NCBI GenBank assembly: GCA_934409175.1 | Contig: CAKRVX010000011.1 | Span: 1-37,577 of the forward strand | Source: an uncultured Blautia sp. | GTDB lineage: Bacteria; Bacillota; Clostridia; Lachnospirales; Lachnospiraceae | Length of the DNA stretch: 37,577 bases | Direction: 5' to 3' | Part shown: one piece after another, positions 16,628 to 24,890 of the stretch | How the letters are laid out: every line of letters begins with the position of its first letter | Numbering within the stretch: the first letter of the stretch is position 1 | The notes under the pieces: model-generated | Told to the model about the DNA's origin: nothing | Seen by the model: the letters and a program-made list of their open reading frames with translations, nothing else | Database searches by the model: none | Made by a program: the position numbers and the translations under genes

Positions 16628-16658
16628 AATTCCTCCTCAAGCGCAAAAAAGGAAAGGG

Positions 16659-17045
16659 TTACTTTCCTTTTTCGTTCTCCATATCTACACTGGCAATGTG
16701 AATGTTTACATCCGCAATCTCAAGACCTGTCATATTCTCGATGGATGATTTTACTTTTTCCTGAACCTTCTTGCTGGTTTCGAGAATGTTTTTTCCGTAT
16801 TCAATGTTCAGATTCAGATCCACTGTTACCACACCTTCCAGCACGGTAACCTTTACTCCCTTGGAAAGATTCTTCATTCCAAGCTTGCTTACCAGCTCAT
16901 TTGTTATATTTCCTGCCATGGAAGCAACTCCATCCACTTCCGTAGCAGCAAGACCGGCAATAATGGCAACCACTTCATCTGCAATCTGAACTTCACCAAT
17001 GCCGCCTAAATCCTGTATTTTATATGTTGTTCTCTTTTCTGCCAT
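16659..17045 (-). CDS. Asp23/Gls24 family envelope stress protein
   Basis: This is a small (128-residue) Asp23/Gls24 (DUF322) protein, homologous to Bacillus YqhY, which is encoded next to nusB and has been tied to acetyl-CoA carboxylase control. Family signatures are IQDLGGIGEVQIADEVVAII near the start, the GVASMAGN segment, VDLNLNIEYGKNI and the C-terminal DVNIHIASVDM. There is no signal peptide or membrane segment. ATG at 17045 follows TAGGAGGTTTTCCC. It is the first gene of the operon that runs to recN. In Bacillus the gene before it is accC; here accBC are in the fab cluster and prfC sits upstream instead. Confidence 0.93.
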   Translation of the reverse strand: MAEKRTTYKIQDLGGIGEVQIADEVVAIIAGLAATEVDGVASMAGNITNELVSKLGMKNLSKGVKVTVLEGVVTVDLNLNIEYGKNILETSKKVQEKVKSSIENMTGLEIADVNIHIASVDMENEKGK

Positions 17046-17091
17046 GGGAAAACCTCCTAAGGAATTCTATTTTTACCTATAATCTTTGTAT

Positions 17092-17120
17092 ATTATACCA
17101 AATCGGCAGATAAATGAAAA
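17092..17120 (-). promoter_or_regulatory. Promoter of the asp23-nusB-...-recN operon
   Basis: A perfect TATAAT lies at 17097-17092 on the minus strand, with TTTTCA (four of six matches) at 17120-17115, 17 bases upstream. It falls in the only sizeable gap before the ten-gene run. Confidence 0.55.
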
Positions 17121-17123
17121 GGG

Positions 17124-18713
17124 TTATTTACTGAATTCCGTTAATATTAAACCAGGGTTTCTGTCTTCAGTCATACCCACACTCCATGCATTCACAAACA
17201 GAAGCAGTGGGTTTCCTTTAAGATCTGTAACCTTTTTCATATCAGAAGTTCCTGTGATCTTATCCACATTTACTTCTTCTTTATTTGCGATCCAGCGGAT
17301 ATGCTCATATGGAAGTGTCTCCAGACGAATATCCACATTATACTCATTCTCCAGACGATATTTCAGAACATCGAACTGCAGCACACCTACTACACCTACG
17401 ATAATTTCCTCCATACCTGTGTTAAATTCCTGGAATATCTGAATCGCACCCTCCTGAGCAATCTGATTGATTCCCTTAACAAACTGTTTTCTCTTCATAG
17501 TATCAATCTGACGTACCCTTGCAAAATGTTCCGGTGCAAAGGTAGGAATTCCTTCAAACGCAAATTTTCTTCCTGGCGCGCAGATAGTGTCTCCGATAGA
17601 AAAAATCCCCGGATCAAAGACACCGATGATGTCTCCTGCATAAGCTTCATCTACCACATGACGGGATTCTGCCATCATCTGCTGCGGCTGCAGCAGACGC
17701 ATTTTCTTATCTCCCTGTACATGATAAACTTCCTGGGAAGCATCAAATTTACCTGAACAGATTCTCATAAATGCAATTCTGTCTCTGTGAGCCTTGTTCA
17801 TATTTGCCTGAATCTTAAATACAAATGCTGAAAAATCATCATCCATTGGATCAATCATTCCTTCATCTGACATTCTGGCAAGAGGAGATGTTGTCATTTT
17901 CAGGAAATGCTCCAGGAAAGTCTCCACACCAAAGTTTGTCAGAGCAGATCCAAAGAACACAGGCGTCAGTTTTCCCTTGCTTACCAGTTCCTGATCAAAT
18001 TCCGCACTTGCCCCATCCAGAAGTTCGATTTCTTCCAGCAGCTGCTCTTTCTGTTCCGGATCCATCACTTCATCTGCACGGCTGTCATTCAGCGGAATCT
18101 CCTCTATCACACCTTCCTTGGTTCCTTTCTGAGTATCAGAAAATGTCAGGATTTTTTCCGTATTTCGATCATACACACCTCTGAATTTCTTACCTGAACC
18201 GATCGGCCAGTTTACAGGACAGGTTGCGATTCCCAGCTCTTTCTCAATTTCATCCAGAAGGTCAAAAGTATCATTGGCATCCCTGTCCATTTTATTGATA
18301 AAAGTAAAGATAGGAATATGCCGCATAACACAGACTTTGAACAGCTTTCGCGTCTGTGCCTCTACACCTTTTGATCCGTCAATAACCATGACAGCAGAAT
18401 CTGCTGCCATCAGAGTACGATAGGTATCCTCAGAAAAATCCTGATGTCCCGGTGTATCCAGAATGTTAATACAATATCCATCATAATGAAACTGAAGTAC
18501 CGACGAGGTAACAGAAATACCTCTCTCTTTCTCAATCTCCATCCAGTCAGATACTGCATGGCGGGCTGTAGCCTTACCTTTTACACTTCCGGCAAGATTG
18601 ATAGCTCCGCCATACAGCAGGAATTTCTCAGTCAGTGTGGTTTTACCGGCATCCGGATGAGAAATAATGGCAAATGTTCTTCTTTTTTCTATTTCTTTCG
18701 TATACTTAGACAC
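17124..18713 (-). CDS. prfC: Peptide chain release factor 3
   Basis: RF3 is the GTPase that recycles RF1/RF2 from the ribosome after termination. In the 529-residue protein the G1 motif is SHPDAGKTTLTEKFL (near residue 19), with switch I around EKERGISVTSSVLQF, G3 DTPGHQDFSEDTYR and G4 NKMDRD. The C-terminal RF3 domain contains VGVLQFDVLKYRLENEYNVD. The start is a GTG at 18713 preceded by ACAGGAGGCCGAAC. It has its own promoter and appears to be a single-gene unit between spoIIIAH and the asp23 operon. Confidence 0.97.
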   Translation of the reverse strand: MSKYTKEIEKRRTFAIISHPDAGKTTLTEKFLLYGGAINLAGSVKGKATARHAVSDWMEIEKERGISVTSSVLQFHYDGYCINILDTPGHQDFSEDTYRTLMAADSAVMVIDGSKGVEAQTRKLFKVCVMRHIPIFTFINKMDRDANDTFDLLDEIEKELGIATCPVNWPIGSGKKFRGVYDRNTEKILTFSDTQKGTKEGVIEEIPLNDSRADEVMDPEQKEQLLEEIELLDGASAEFDQELVSKGKLTPVFFGSALTNFGVETFLEHFLKMTTSPLARMSDEGMIDPMDDDFSAFVFKIQANMNKAHRDRIAFMRICSGKFDASQEVYHVQGDKKMRLLQPQQMMAESRHVVDEAYAGDIIGVFDPGIFSIGDTICAPGRKFAFEGIPTFAPEHFARVRQIDTMKRKQFVKGINQIAQEGAIQIFQEFNTGMEEIIVGVVGVLQFDVLKYRLENEYNVDIRLETLPYEHIRWIANKEEVNVDKITGTSDMKKVTDLKGNPLLLFVNAWSVGMTEDRNPGLILTEFSK

Positions 18714-18821
18714 GTTCGGCCTCCTGTACTTTCTATCTTATTGTTATGTCTGCGAATTGTTCTGCTGCAAGGCAGCTCATGCACTTCTTAATATTGTCCG
18801 TTATTTTTTTACAGCATTCCT

Positions 18822-18851
18822 ATTCTAGTATATGCAATAGCCGGCTGTCAA
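18822..18851 (-). promoter_or_regulatory. prfC promoter (sigma-A type)
   Basis: TTGACA at 18851-18846 and TAGAAT at 18827-18822 on the minus strand are 18 bases apart. The resulting leader is about 100 bases and includes a small hairpin (GCTGC-CTT-GCAGC near 18766-18778) but no terminator that I can see. Confidence 0.75.
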
Positions 18852-18860
18852 GGGGGAATG

Positions 18861-19583
18861 TCAGTCATAAATATCTGTGGTATCCACTGTACTGTCCTCA
18901 TATGGCTGAGCTGCTGTTTCTGTATCCGTTTCAGTCTCTGCCGTCGTATCCTGTGTCTGACTTTCCTCTTCTGTTGTAGTTTCACTTTCCTTCAGAGGAG
19001 TAATCACGATATTTTCTGCCGCAATACCGGTTTTTCTTTTTACAATGTCTTCGATCTGTGCTCTCTGAGCGTCAGAAAGCTCAGCCTCTGGAACCACCAC
19101 ATCTGCTGTTTCTCCTGTAAGATTCACCACAACATTTTCAAAGCCTTTTGCCTCCAGAAGCAGTTCCGCTGCCGCTTCTTTCTCCGTCAGATCGGTTATT
19201 GAAACCATAGTATGTATGGCTTCCTGTTTTTCCTCATCATCAATCTCAGAATTATTAATAATATCCTGCAGGTCCGCTTTGTTCTGAGAGCGCACCTGTT
19301 CCCTGCTGACTTTTGCCTGAGCAGCAAAACCTGTAGAGCCTGTCAGCACCGCCTCTCCGGGTGTATCTGTATCCGTACTGTTTCCGGAACTGTTCTCATC
19401 CAGCAACGCTGTCTCATCCGTCAGGTCATACCCTGCATCTTCCAGAATACTGCTGCTGTCCGTACTCGCTTCCTTATCTTTAAAGCCCAGATCCACATCT
19501 GCAAAATTCAGATATCCTGCAACTGCGATAAGAATTGCCAGAGATGTGATGATCACCTGATTTTTTTTAATGATTTTTTTCAC
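18861..19583 (-). CDS. spoIIIAH: Stage III sporulation protein AH
   Basis: SpoIIIAH sits in the mother-cell membrane and pairs with forespore SpoIIQ across the intermembrane space, forming a ring related to YscJ/FliF. The 240-residue product has one N-terminal membrane segment (about 9-27, VIITSLAILIAVAGYLNFA), then an acidic, low-complexity stretch. The folded domain is about 95-205, with SITDLTEKEAAAELLLEAKG and a ring-building-motif-like end. The tail is Thr/Glu-rich. It is the last gene of the operon, 10 bases after spoIIIAG. I see no clear terminator after it. Confidence 0.93.
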   Translation of the reverse strand: MKKIIKKNQVIITSLAILIAVAGYLNFADVDLGFKDKEASTDSSSILEDAGYDLTDETALLDENSSGNSTDTDTPGEAVLTGSTGFAAQAKVSREQVRSQNKADLQDIINNSEIDDEEKQEAIHTMVSITDLTEKEAAAELLLEAKGFENVVVNLTGETADVVVPEAELSDAQRAQIEDIVKRKTGIAAENIVITPLKESETTTEEESQTQDTTAETETDTETAAQPYEDSTVDTTDIYD

Positions 19584-19593
19584 TTTATTCTCC

Positions 19594-20034
19594 TCATTTC
19601 ATTTTCATTATTTTAATTTTATGTGCATCTACCTGAAATAATGCCATTACCGCTTCCTGGATATTCTTAATCACGATAGGATTTGCTCCCCCCTGAGCAC
19701 AGATCAGAACACCCGTTACCTGTTGTGTGCCGGAATTACCAAATCCCTGTATGTCTTTTTTTTCATCTGTCATCAGAAATACCTGTACCTCTCCCACTCC
19801 TTCTACATTCTCCAGTATTTCCTGCAATTTTTCTTCCAGTTCTGTTGTACCCGCTGCCCGGGATGTTTCTTTTGTCACACTGTCCGCTCCCGTTCTGTTA
19901 CCGGATACAGGCATTGCCACTACTGCCAGCAGAAGCCCCAGCAAAAGCAGCACGATCCACTGTGCTGGTTTCATGTTCTGAAACCTGGATCGTATATCCA
20001 TTTTCTTCCAGTCCGCATTCTTCCCTGAGTTCAT
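19594..20034 (-). CDS. spoIIIAG: Stage III sporulation protein AG
   Basis: SpoIIIAG forms a large ring in the mother cell-forespore channel. The 146-residue protein has a membrane segment at about 24-44 (AQWIVLLLLGLLLAVVAMPV). The ring-building domain follows, with LEEKLQEILENVEGVGEVQVFLM and a C-terminal GGANPIVIKNIQEAVMALFQVDAHKIKIMKMK. The ATG at 20034 is preceded by AGGAAGGATCGCAG, a strong site, which supports this start. As a result its first 137 bases overlap the 3' end of spoIIIAF in another frame. It is shorter than the Bacillus protein (229 residues). Confidence 0.93.
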   Translation of the reverse strand: MNSGKNADWKKMDIRSRFQNMKPAQWIVLLLLGLLLAVVAMPVSGNRTGADSVTKETSRAAGTTELEEKLQEILENVEGVGEVQVFLMTDEKKDIQGFGNSGTQQVTGVLICAQGGANPIVIKNIQEAVMALFQVDAHKIKIMKMK

Positions 20035-20464
20035 CTGCGATCCTTCCTTTCTGCTCTTCTGAAGGCTCTTCTTTAACTGTAATCTGCGCCTGTATTTTCT
20101 CCCCTTCTATATTTACTTTTACACTCTCTGTTTCTATTCCATTCTTCTGTAAAATTTCTGCAATTTTTTTCTGAACTTCCAGGGTATACCCTTTCTGAAG
20201 ATAAAATTTCTGAAGCTCATAGATTTCCTTCTGTTCTTTTTTCTGATTTTCTTTTTCATAAAAAATCTGAAACTCTTCCATAAATTCGTGTCCCTTTCCA
20301 AACAGAGAAAACACCGGCGCACTCATCATAAAGATTAACAAAAGTCCCATGAAAAAACGTACATATTTCTCATACTTCGTATCTGGCACCAAATGAAGTA
20401 CCGCAGTAAAAAGGATATAAAACACTGCCAGATTCCAGATCCACTGATATAGTTCTTCTTTCAT
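19898..20464 (-). CDS. spoIIIAF: Stage III sporulation protein AF
   Basis: SpoIIIAF is a ring-forming membrane component of the SpoIIIA channel. From the ATG at 20464 the product has 188 residues. Two membrane segments lie near the start (WIWNLAVFYILFTAVLHLV and FFMGLLLIFMMSAPVFSLF), then a coiled, charged region and a ring-building domain with GIETESVKVNIEGEKIQAQI. The start is chosen for the GGAGGATAAAC before it; an in-frame upstream codon at 20506 would run back into spoIIIAE. The C-terminal tail of about 45 residues lies in the region that also encodes the spoIIIAG N-terminus. Confidence 0.92.
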   Translation of the reverse strand: MKEELYQWIWNLAVFYILFTAVLHLVPDTKYEKYVRFFMGLLLIFMMSAPVFSLFGKGHEFMEEFQIFYEKENQKKEQKEIYELQKFYLQKGYTLEVQKKIAEILQKNGIETESVKVNIEGEKIQAQITVKEEPSEEQKGRIADELREECGLEENGYTIQVSEHETSTVDRAAFAGASAGSSGNACIR

Positions 20465-20466
20465 GT

Positions 20467-21645
20467 TTATCCTCCTGCCATGAGAACCAGAAATGCCAGC
20501 ATGCACAAAATCTCAGCAGTCAGCAATAGTTTCAGCAGCAACGCACACCCTTCTCCCATTGCACCAAGCGCGCCTACAACTCTTTTATCTGATACAGGCT
20601 GAGACAAAGCAGCCAGAAAACGATAGGAAAGGGACAGACTTCCATAATGAATCACAGGCTGCAGACCAGCAGCTGCAAGCAGCACCAGAATTACTGCCCC
20701 AAGGCTGTTTCTTACTAATACTGCACTAGTCAGTACCAGTTCTGTAATAGCATTTACCACATTTCCTATTCCCGGAATCGCACCTGCTGTTTTGCCAATT
20801 GCCGAACGCCTGAGGGAATCCATCACAGGCGCAACCAGATTTTTCACTACCTGAAGTCCTACAGCTACTCCTACAAGACTTTTCAGTGACCAGCTGATCA
20901 CTACCTCCAGCAGTTCAGACATTTTACTTAACATCTCTTCTCTGGATAAATAATTTACCATTTTCAATAGCACACACAGGTTTACTCCCGGCAGAAGAAG
21001 ATTCACCAGAATCCACTGGATCGCCCATACCAAAAATAAAACACCTTCATAAAAGATCGCAGCTGTGGAGGTTCCTGAAGATACACTTACAGCCAGAAAA
21101 TACGCCGGCACAAGAGTTTTCATAAACCCGGTAAGCCAGTTAAGTCTCACAGTCAGTGAACTGCTCAGCCGCAAAAAAGCTTCCATCAGCATCATAAAAA
21201 GTACCAGATATACCACATAAAAACTCACAGCTCCAATCTGCCCGTTTTCAAATACATCTGCAAAGCTGGCAAGCACTGCTGAAAGCAGTACCATAAGCAA
21301 AAGTCGAAAAAAAAGAGTTTTTTCATTCTCCAGTCCTGAAAAAAAGAAGCTGTACAGAACTTCCCGCACGGCTTCTTTTGAAACAGGTTCTTCACCTTTT
21401 ATCATATTTTGGACTGCTTCCTTTATGGAAAAACTTTTGTTTCCAAGCAGTTCATCAATCATTTGCTGCATTTCCGTAAATTCCATCTCACCCAGGAGCT
21501 CGTCCGATATTTCCCTGTCTGTCTGATTTTCTTTTTCGTTATCAGATTTTCCTCCATAACAGACAATTGTCTGACCGGCCAGCAATAAAAGTATCCACGC
21601 AAAAGCAATAAATACTTTCAGAAAAATCTTTTTGTTTTTTTTCAT
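20467..21645 (-). CDS. spoIIIAE: Stage III sporulation protein AE
   Basis: SpoIIIAE is the large polytopic membrane subunit of the SpoIIIA complex, required for mother-cell support of forespore transcription. The 392-residue product starts with a signal-like segment (FLKVFIAFAWILLLLAGQTIV). After an acidic loop with EMEFTEMQQMIDELLG come about six membrane helices and the conserved GKTAGAIPGIGNVVNAITEL block. It overlaps spoIIIAD by four bases (ATGA) and ends 2 bases before the spoIIIAF start. Confidence 0.95.
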   Translation of the reverse strand: MKKNKKIFLKVFIAFAWILLLLAGQTIVCYGGKSDNEKENQTDREISDELLGEMEFTEMQQMIDELLGNKSFSIKEAVQNMIKGEEPVSKEAVREVLYSFFFSGLENEKTLFFRLLLMVLLSAVLASFADVFENGQIGAVSFYVVYLVLFMMLMEAFLRLSSSLTVRLNWLTGFMKTLVPAYFLAVSVSSGTSTAAIFYEGVLFLVWAIQWILVNLLLPGVNLCVLLKMVNYLSREEMLSKMSELLEVVISWSLKSLVGVAVGLQVVKNLVAPVMDSLRRSAIGKTAGAIPGIGNVVNAITELVLTSAVLVRNSLGAVILVLLAAAGLQPVIHYGSLSLSYRFLAALSQPVSDKRVVGALGAMGEGCALLLKLLLTAEILCMLAFLVLMAGG

Positions 21646-22028
21646 ACCAGAAACTCCGAAATCGTATCCAGTATTGCCAACAGCACCGGCATACTCAAAA
21701 CCATAACTGAAAGTTTGCAGAAAAGATCAATCTGTGCACTGATGGCCTGATGTCCGGCATCCCTGCATATGGCGGATGAAAATTGCCCGATATAAGTAAT
21801 GCCTATAATCTTAACCAGTGCTGCAATATAATTTCCATCTACCGGCAGACTCTGTCTCAGCCTGTCCAATGTTTCAAACAGATATGAAATTTTCCCAACT
21901 GCCAGACCAAGGGTCAGAAGCCCAATGGCCATAGAAATAAGTGAAACATATTCCGGTCTGGTTCCTTTTAAAATAAACCCAAGCATCACGCCGCATATCC
22001 CAAGCATTGAGATTTTCACAATGTCCAT
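21642..22028 (-). CDS. spoIIIAD: Stage III sporulation protein AD
   Basis: This small membrane protein of the SpoIIIA complex is in the same superfamily as SpoIIIAC. From ATG at 22028 it has 128 residues (MDIVKISMLGICGVMLGFIL...) with four predicted membrane helices. The open frame extends a further 26 codons upstream (MCHIYMNCSKIF...), but AAAGGA lies just before the 22028 ATG and the length then fits the family. Confidence 0.94.
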   Translation of the reverse strand: MDIVKISMLGICGVMLGFILKGTRPEYVSLISMAIGLLTLGLAVGKISYLFETLDRLRQSLPVDGNYIAALVKIIGITYIGQFSSAICRDAGHQAISAQIDLFCKLSVMVLSMPVLLAILDTISEFLV

Positions 22029-22050
22029 ATTCCTTTTGCCCCCAGTGCTT

Positions 22051-22245
22051 TTATAATACAAATAATTGCTGAATATTTTCGAACAATTCATATATATATG
22101 GCACAATCCAAAACAAGACCATTAAAAGCCCGGCAAGACTTACAAGAAATGCCTGCTCTTCTCTTCCACTATGCTTCAGCACCTGACAGAGAACTGAGAC
22201 CAGGATTCCCACTGCCGCAATTTTAAAAATGATAGTGACTTCCAT
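22051..22245 (-). CDS. spoIIIAC: Stage III sporulation protein AC
   Basis: A very small membrane protein (64 residues from MEVTIIFKIAAVGILVSVL) with two hydrophobic helices, typical of SpoIIIAC. The start is chosen for AAAGGGGAGAATGG upstream; two earlier in-frame ATGs would add eight residues. Gaps are 20 bases to spoIIIAB and 22 to spoIIIAD. Confidence 0.94.
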   Translation of the reverse strand: MEVTIIFKIAAVGILVSVLCQVLKHSGREEQAFLVSLAGLLMVLFWIVPYIYELFENIQQLFVL

Positions 22246-22265
22246 CCATTCTCCCCTTTCCGTCA

Positions 22266-22784
22266 TCATGCTGCAAGAACTGCAAGAAAAATTCCCAGAA
22301 GGATACCCATACTCTGACGGATTTTCTTTCTCTCCGGCAGATCTTTCTGCAATTCCCTGAGGGAGTACTCAAGCTCTTTTTCCATAAGTTCCAGCTGTTT
22401 CAACTGCATATCCATTCCCAAATAACCAAGCCTGTCACCGAGAGAATACAACATTTCTCTCTCCTGCACTGTAAGTCCTGCATCACCAAGTGTTTCTTTT
22501 GCTGTCTTACGGAAAATCATGCCAAAATTTTCTCCTCTGTGAACTTGCATTTTTTTTGCTGTATTTAAAAAAAATTCTCTGTACTTTCCCTCCAGTTTAC
22601 CGGCAGCACCGGTAAAGGCATCGTACAGAGATGTATTTCCATAACGTATTTCTCCTTTTAAAAGGATTGTCATCTGCAAAAGCATTTCAAGATGTCTTTT
22701 TCTCTTTGAAAGTTCTCCCGAAAGAGCCATCCCAAAACCGGCACCCGAAATAACCATTACACACAAACCTATTGTTTTAAGCAT
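22266..22784 (-). CDS. spoIIIAB: Stage III sporulation protein AB
   Basis: SpoIIIAB resembles GspF/PilC-type inner membrane proteins of secretion systems. The 172-residue protein has an N-terminal membrane segment (TIGLCVMVISGAGFGMAL), a helical domain with MLLQMTILLKGEIRYGNTSL and a C-terminal membrane segment (SMGILLGIFLAVLAA). It overlaps spoIIIAA by 16 bases. Confidence 0.95.
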   Translation of the reverse strand: MLKTIGLCVMVISGAGFGMALSGELSKRKRHLEMLLQMTILLKGEIRYGNTSLYDAFTGAAGKLEGKYREFFLNTAKKMQVHRGENFGMIFRKTAKETLGDAGLTVQEREMLYSLGDRLGYLGMDMQLKQLELMEKELEYSLRELQKDLPERKKIRQSMGILLGIFLAVLAA

Positions 22785-23734
22785 ATTCTTCCATTCTCAT
22801 CCAGAACACCTTCCAGCTCTCCTGCCTGGCTGCTCTTTCCCAGAATAATATAGCGTTCAAAAACCCTTTCTTCCATCAATTTGCAGAAAAAAGGCTGATC
22901 CAGAACATCTTCCAGACAATTTCCATGGGCAGTTGCGATCAATTTACATCCACAATGAATTACAGATTCCACAGCCTTAAAATCTTCCTCACAACCAAGT
23001 TCGTCTACAGCCACTACATCCGGTGACATGGAGCGTACCAGCATCTGCATTCCCTCTGATTTCGGACAACAGTCAAGAATGTCTGTCCTCATTCCCAGAT
23101 CATTCTGTGGAATTCCCTGATAGCATCCTGCAAGTTCGCTTCTTTCATCTACCACCCCAACAGTAAGTCCGGGAGTATTTGCCCATCCATTACTGAGCTG
23201 ACGGATAATATCTCTCAGCAAAGTCGTTTTTCCGCATCTGGGTGGAGATATGATCAAAGTATTTGCCACCCATTTTTCTGTTCGCAGATAGGACATCACT
23301 TTATCAGCGCAGCCCTGAATCTCATGGGCAAGTCTGACATTGATACAGGAAATATATTTCATTCCCATGATTCTTCCTCTGTCCAGCAGCACCTTTCCTG
23401 TAACTCCCACTCTGTGTCCACCCTGTACACTGATATATCCCTGACGGATCTCATCCTCATATGCATACAAAGAATAGCCCGTCACATATTCCAGAGTTTC
23501 TGTAAGATCTTCTCTTGTAACAAGATACTGCTCCTGGCCAGGATTTCTTAAGAAACATTCCCCACCATCGTAAGTCAGAAACAGAGGTCTGCCTACACGG
23601 AGACGTATTTCATACAGTTTATCATAATCCAGCTTTGCATCCATCAAAAGCTGCCGGATATTTCCGGCAAACAGGTTTTCAATCTGTTCTGCTTCTATAT
23701 AACTCACCTCTTTACACTTAATATATGTGGACAT
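22769..23734 (-). CDS. spoIIIAA: Stage III sporulation protein AA (ATPase)
   Basis: SpoIIIAA is the cytoplasmic ATPase of the channel complex, related to secretion ATPases. It shows Walker A SPPRCGKTTLLRD (about residue 163), VGVVDERSELAGCYQGIPQ, and Walker B VVAVDELG followed by a conserved histidine region. The start is uncertain. ATG at 23734 has no ribosome binding site, while a strong AAAGAGGTGAG lies at 23713-23703 inside the frame. The only start-like codons near it are GTG at 23707 (too close) and a non-standard ATA at 23698, which would give a protein of 309 residues like the Bacillus one (307). A sigma-E-like promoter overlaps the upstream start. Confidence 0.95.
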   Translation of the reverse strand: MSTYIKCKEVSYIEAEQIENLFAGNIRQLLMDAKLDYDKLYEIRLRVGRPLFLTYDGGECFLRNPGQEQYLVTREDLTETLEYVTGYSLYAYEDEIRQGYISVQGGHRVGVTGKVLLDRGRIMGMKYISCINVRLAHEIQGCADKVMSYLRTEKWVANTLIISPPRCGKTTLLRDIIRQLSNGWANTPGLTVGVVDERSELAGCYQGIPQNDLGMRTDILDCCPKSEGMQMLVRSMSPDVVAVDELGCEEDFKAVESVIHCGCKLIATAHGNCLEDVLDQPFFCKLMEERVFERYIILGKSSQAGELEGVLDENGRICLKQ

Positions 23735-23747
23735 TCTGTTTTTATTC
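23720..23747 (-). promoter_or_regulatory. Possible sigma-E promoter of spoIIIA
   Basis: CATATATT at 23727-23720 matches seven of eight positions of the sigma-E -10 consensus CATACAHT. GAATAAA at 23747-23741 matches five of seven of the -35 consensus, with a 13-base spacer (one short of usual). The site lies at the head of spoIIIAA, where mother-cell expression is expected. Confidence 0.45.
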
Positions 23748-24887
23748 TATATCTGTAAGAGTTTTATCTTCCTCGTAACTTTCCATCTTTGGCAGACTGA
23801 GCTTCAGCACACGGTCCACCACATTTCCTGCATAGCCTCTGTATGCATAAGCACCAGACTCAAACAAAACATAAAGATCCTCTCCATCTACTACGATCTG
23901 TTCAATCATTTCTGGAAAACGATAAGACTTGGCAGAATTTTCATTTACATACAGTCGCTTATCCGATTGCTCATAAAATACCACTCTGGATGGCAGAATT
24001 CCAAAAGAATGAGACAGCAATAATTTATCATTATAAAAAGCCATCCCCTGTGCCTGTTCTGAAATAGTTGAATAATCCAGCGGAACTGCCATTTCAAATG
24101 TCATTCCCAACCCTTCATCCATAGTATTGACCAGATTTCCTTCTTCGTCCACTGCATATCTGGCTATAGAGCTTTCTGTATATTTATTAAAGCATCCTAC
24201 ATACAGACAACCTTTATAAAATGTCATAAAGGAATCTCTTACGATCCCATAAAGGCTGCAGGTCTGATTCACCTGCACAGGCATACGATTATCTGCATAA
24301 CTATAATCCCTGAGCACATCCATTTTTATACTCACGGCCTGAGCAATTCCTCTGGTGTTAGACGAATACCACAGCATATCATGTTCCGGATCATACGCCA
24401 GTCCTCCTACATGAGGCATTCCCGGAAGGACCACCTCTTTCACGAAACGGTGAGTTTCTTTATTGATCACATAAATAACTGAATTATGCCTTGCAGTATA
24501 ACAATAAGCACTGATCAATACGTATTCATCAGTTATTGCCAGTCCCTGAGGAGTCATAGATGTACACACTGCCTGTTCACTACCCTGAGCATTCAGAAAA
24601 GTCCTTGTATATTTCAGCCCAGGAATAATATAAGTTCCATATTCTTTTTCATTTTTCCGGTCTTCAAAAGCAAACGCAATCAAATCTTCCTTCTGAGACA
24701 GCATCTGGATCTGACCACGTAAGGAATACACTGCCGCATCCTGATTTGTGACCGGATATCTGGCTGGCGGCTCTGTTTTTCCTCTGTAGACAAAAGCATA
24801 TCCCCAGAATGCCAGACCCAATGCCAATACCACAAGCAGTATCTTTACTGCCAGTCTTCGTATTTCCCGCTTCGTCTGTTTATTCAT
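23742..24887 (-). CDS. Membrane-anchored protein of unknown function, propeller-like
   Basis: I do not recognise a named family. The 381-residue product starts with a basic segment and one membrane helix (about residues 13-32, AVKILLVVLALGLAFWGYAF), so the rest should be outside the cell or in the intermembrane space. The body has repeated beta-rich segments ending in patterns such as PQGLAITDEYVLISAYC, VGGLAYDPEHDMLWYSS, AQGMAFYNDKLLLSHSF and EQIVVDGEDLYVLFES. These resemble blades of a six- or seven-bladed beta-propeller, like strictosidine-synthase or SMP-30-type proteins. It contains no catalytic motif I can name. It lies 3 bases after the phosphopantetheinyl transferase and 7 before spoIIIAA, so it could be read with either. 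Confidence 0.85.
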   Translation of the reverse strand: MNKQTKREIRRLAVKILLVVLALGLAFWGYAFVYRGKTEPPARYPVTNQDAAVYSLRGQIQMLSQKEDLIAFAFEDRKNEKEYGTYIIPGLKYTRTFLNAQGSEQAVCTSMTPQGLAITDEYVLISAYCYTARHNSVIYVINKETHRFVKEVVLPGMPHVGGLAYDPEHDMLWYSSNTRGIAQAVSIKMDVLRDYSYADNRMPVQVNQTCSLYGIVRDSFMTFYKGCLYVGCFNKYTESSIARYAVDEEGNLVNTMDEGLGMTFEMAVPLDYSTISEQAQGMAFYNDKLLLSHSFGILPSRVVFYEQSDKRLYVNENSAKSYRFPEMIEQIVVDGEDLYVLFESGAYAYRGYAGNVVDRVLKLSLPKMESYEEDKTLTDIE

Positions 24888-24890
24888 GTT

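Noticed and set aside
18766..18778. Small hairpin in the prfC leader as an attenuator
   Set aside because: The stem is only five base pairs, has no T run, and does not resemble any riboswitch I know.
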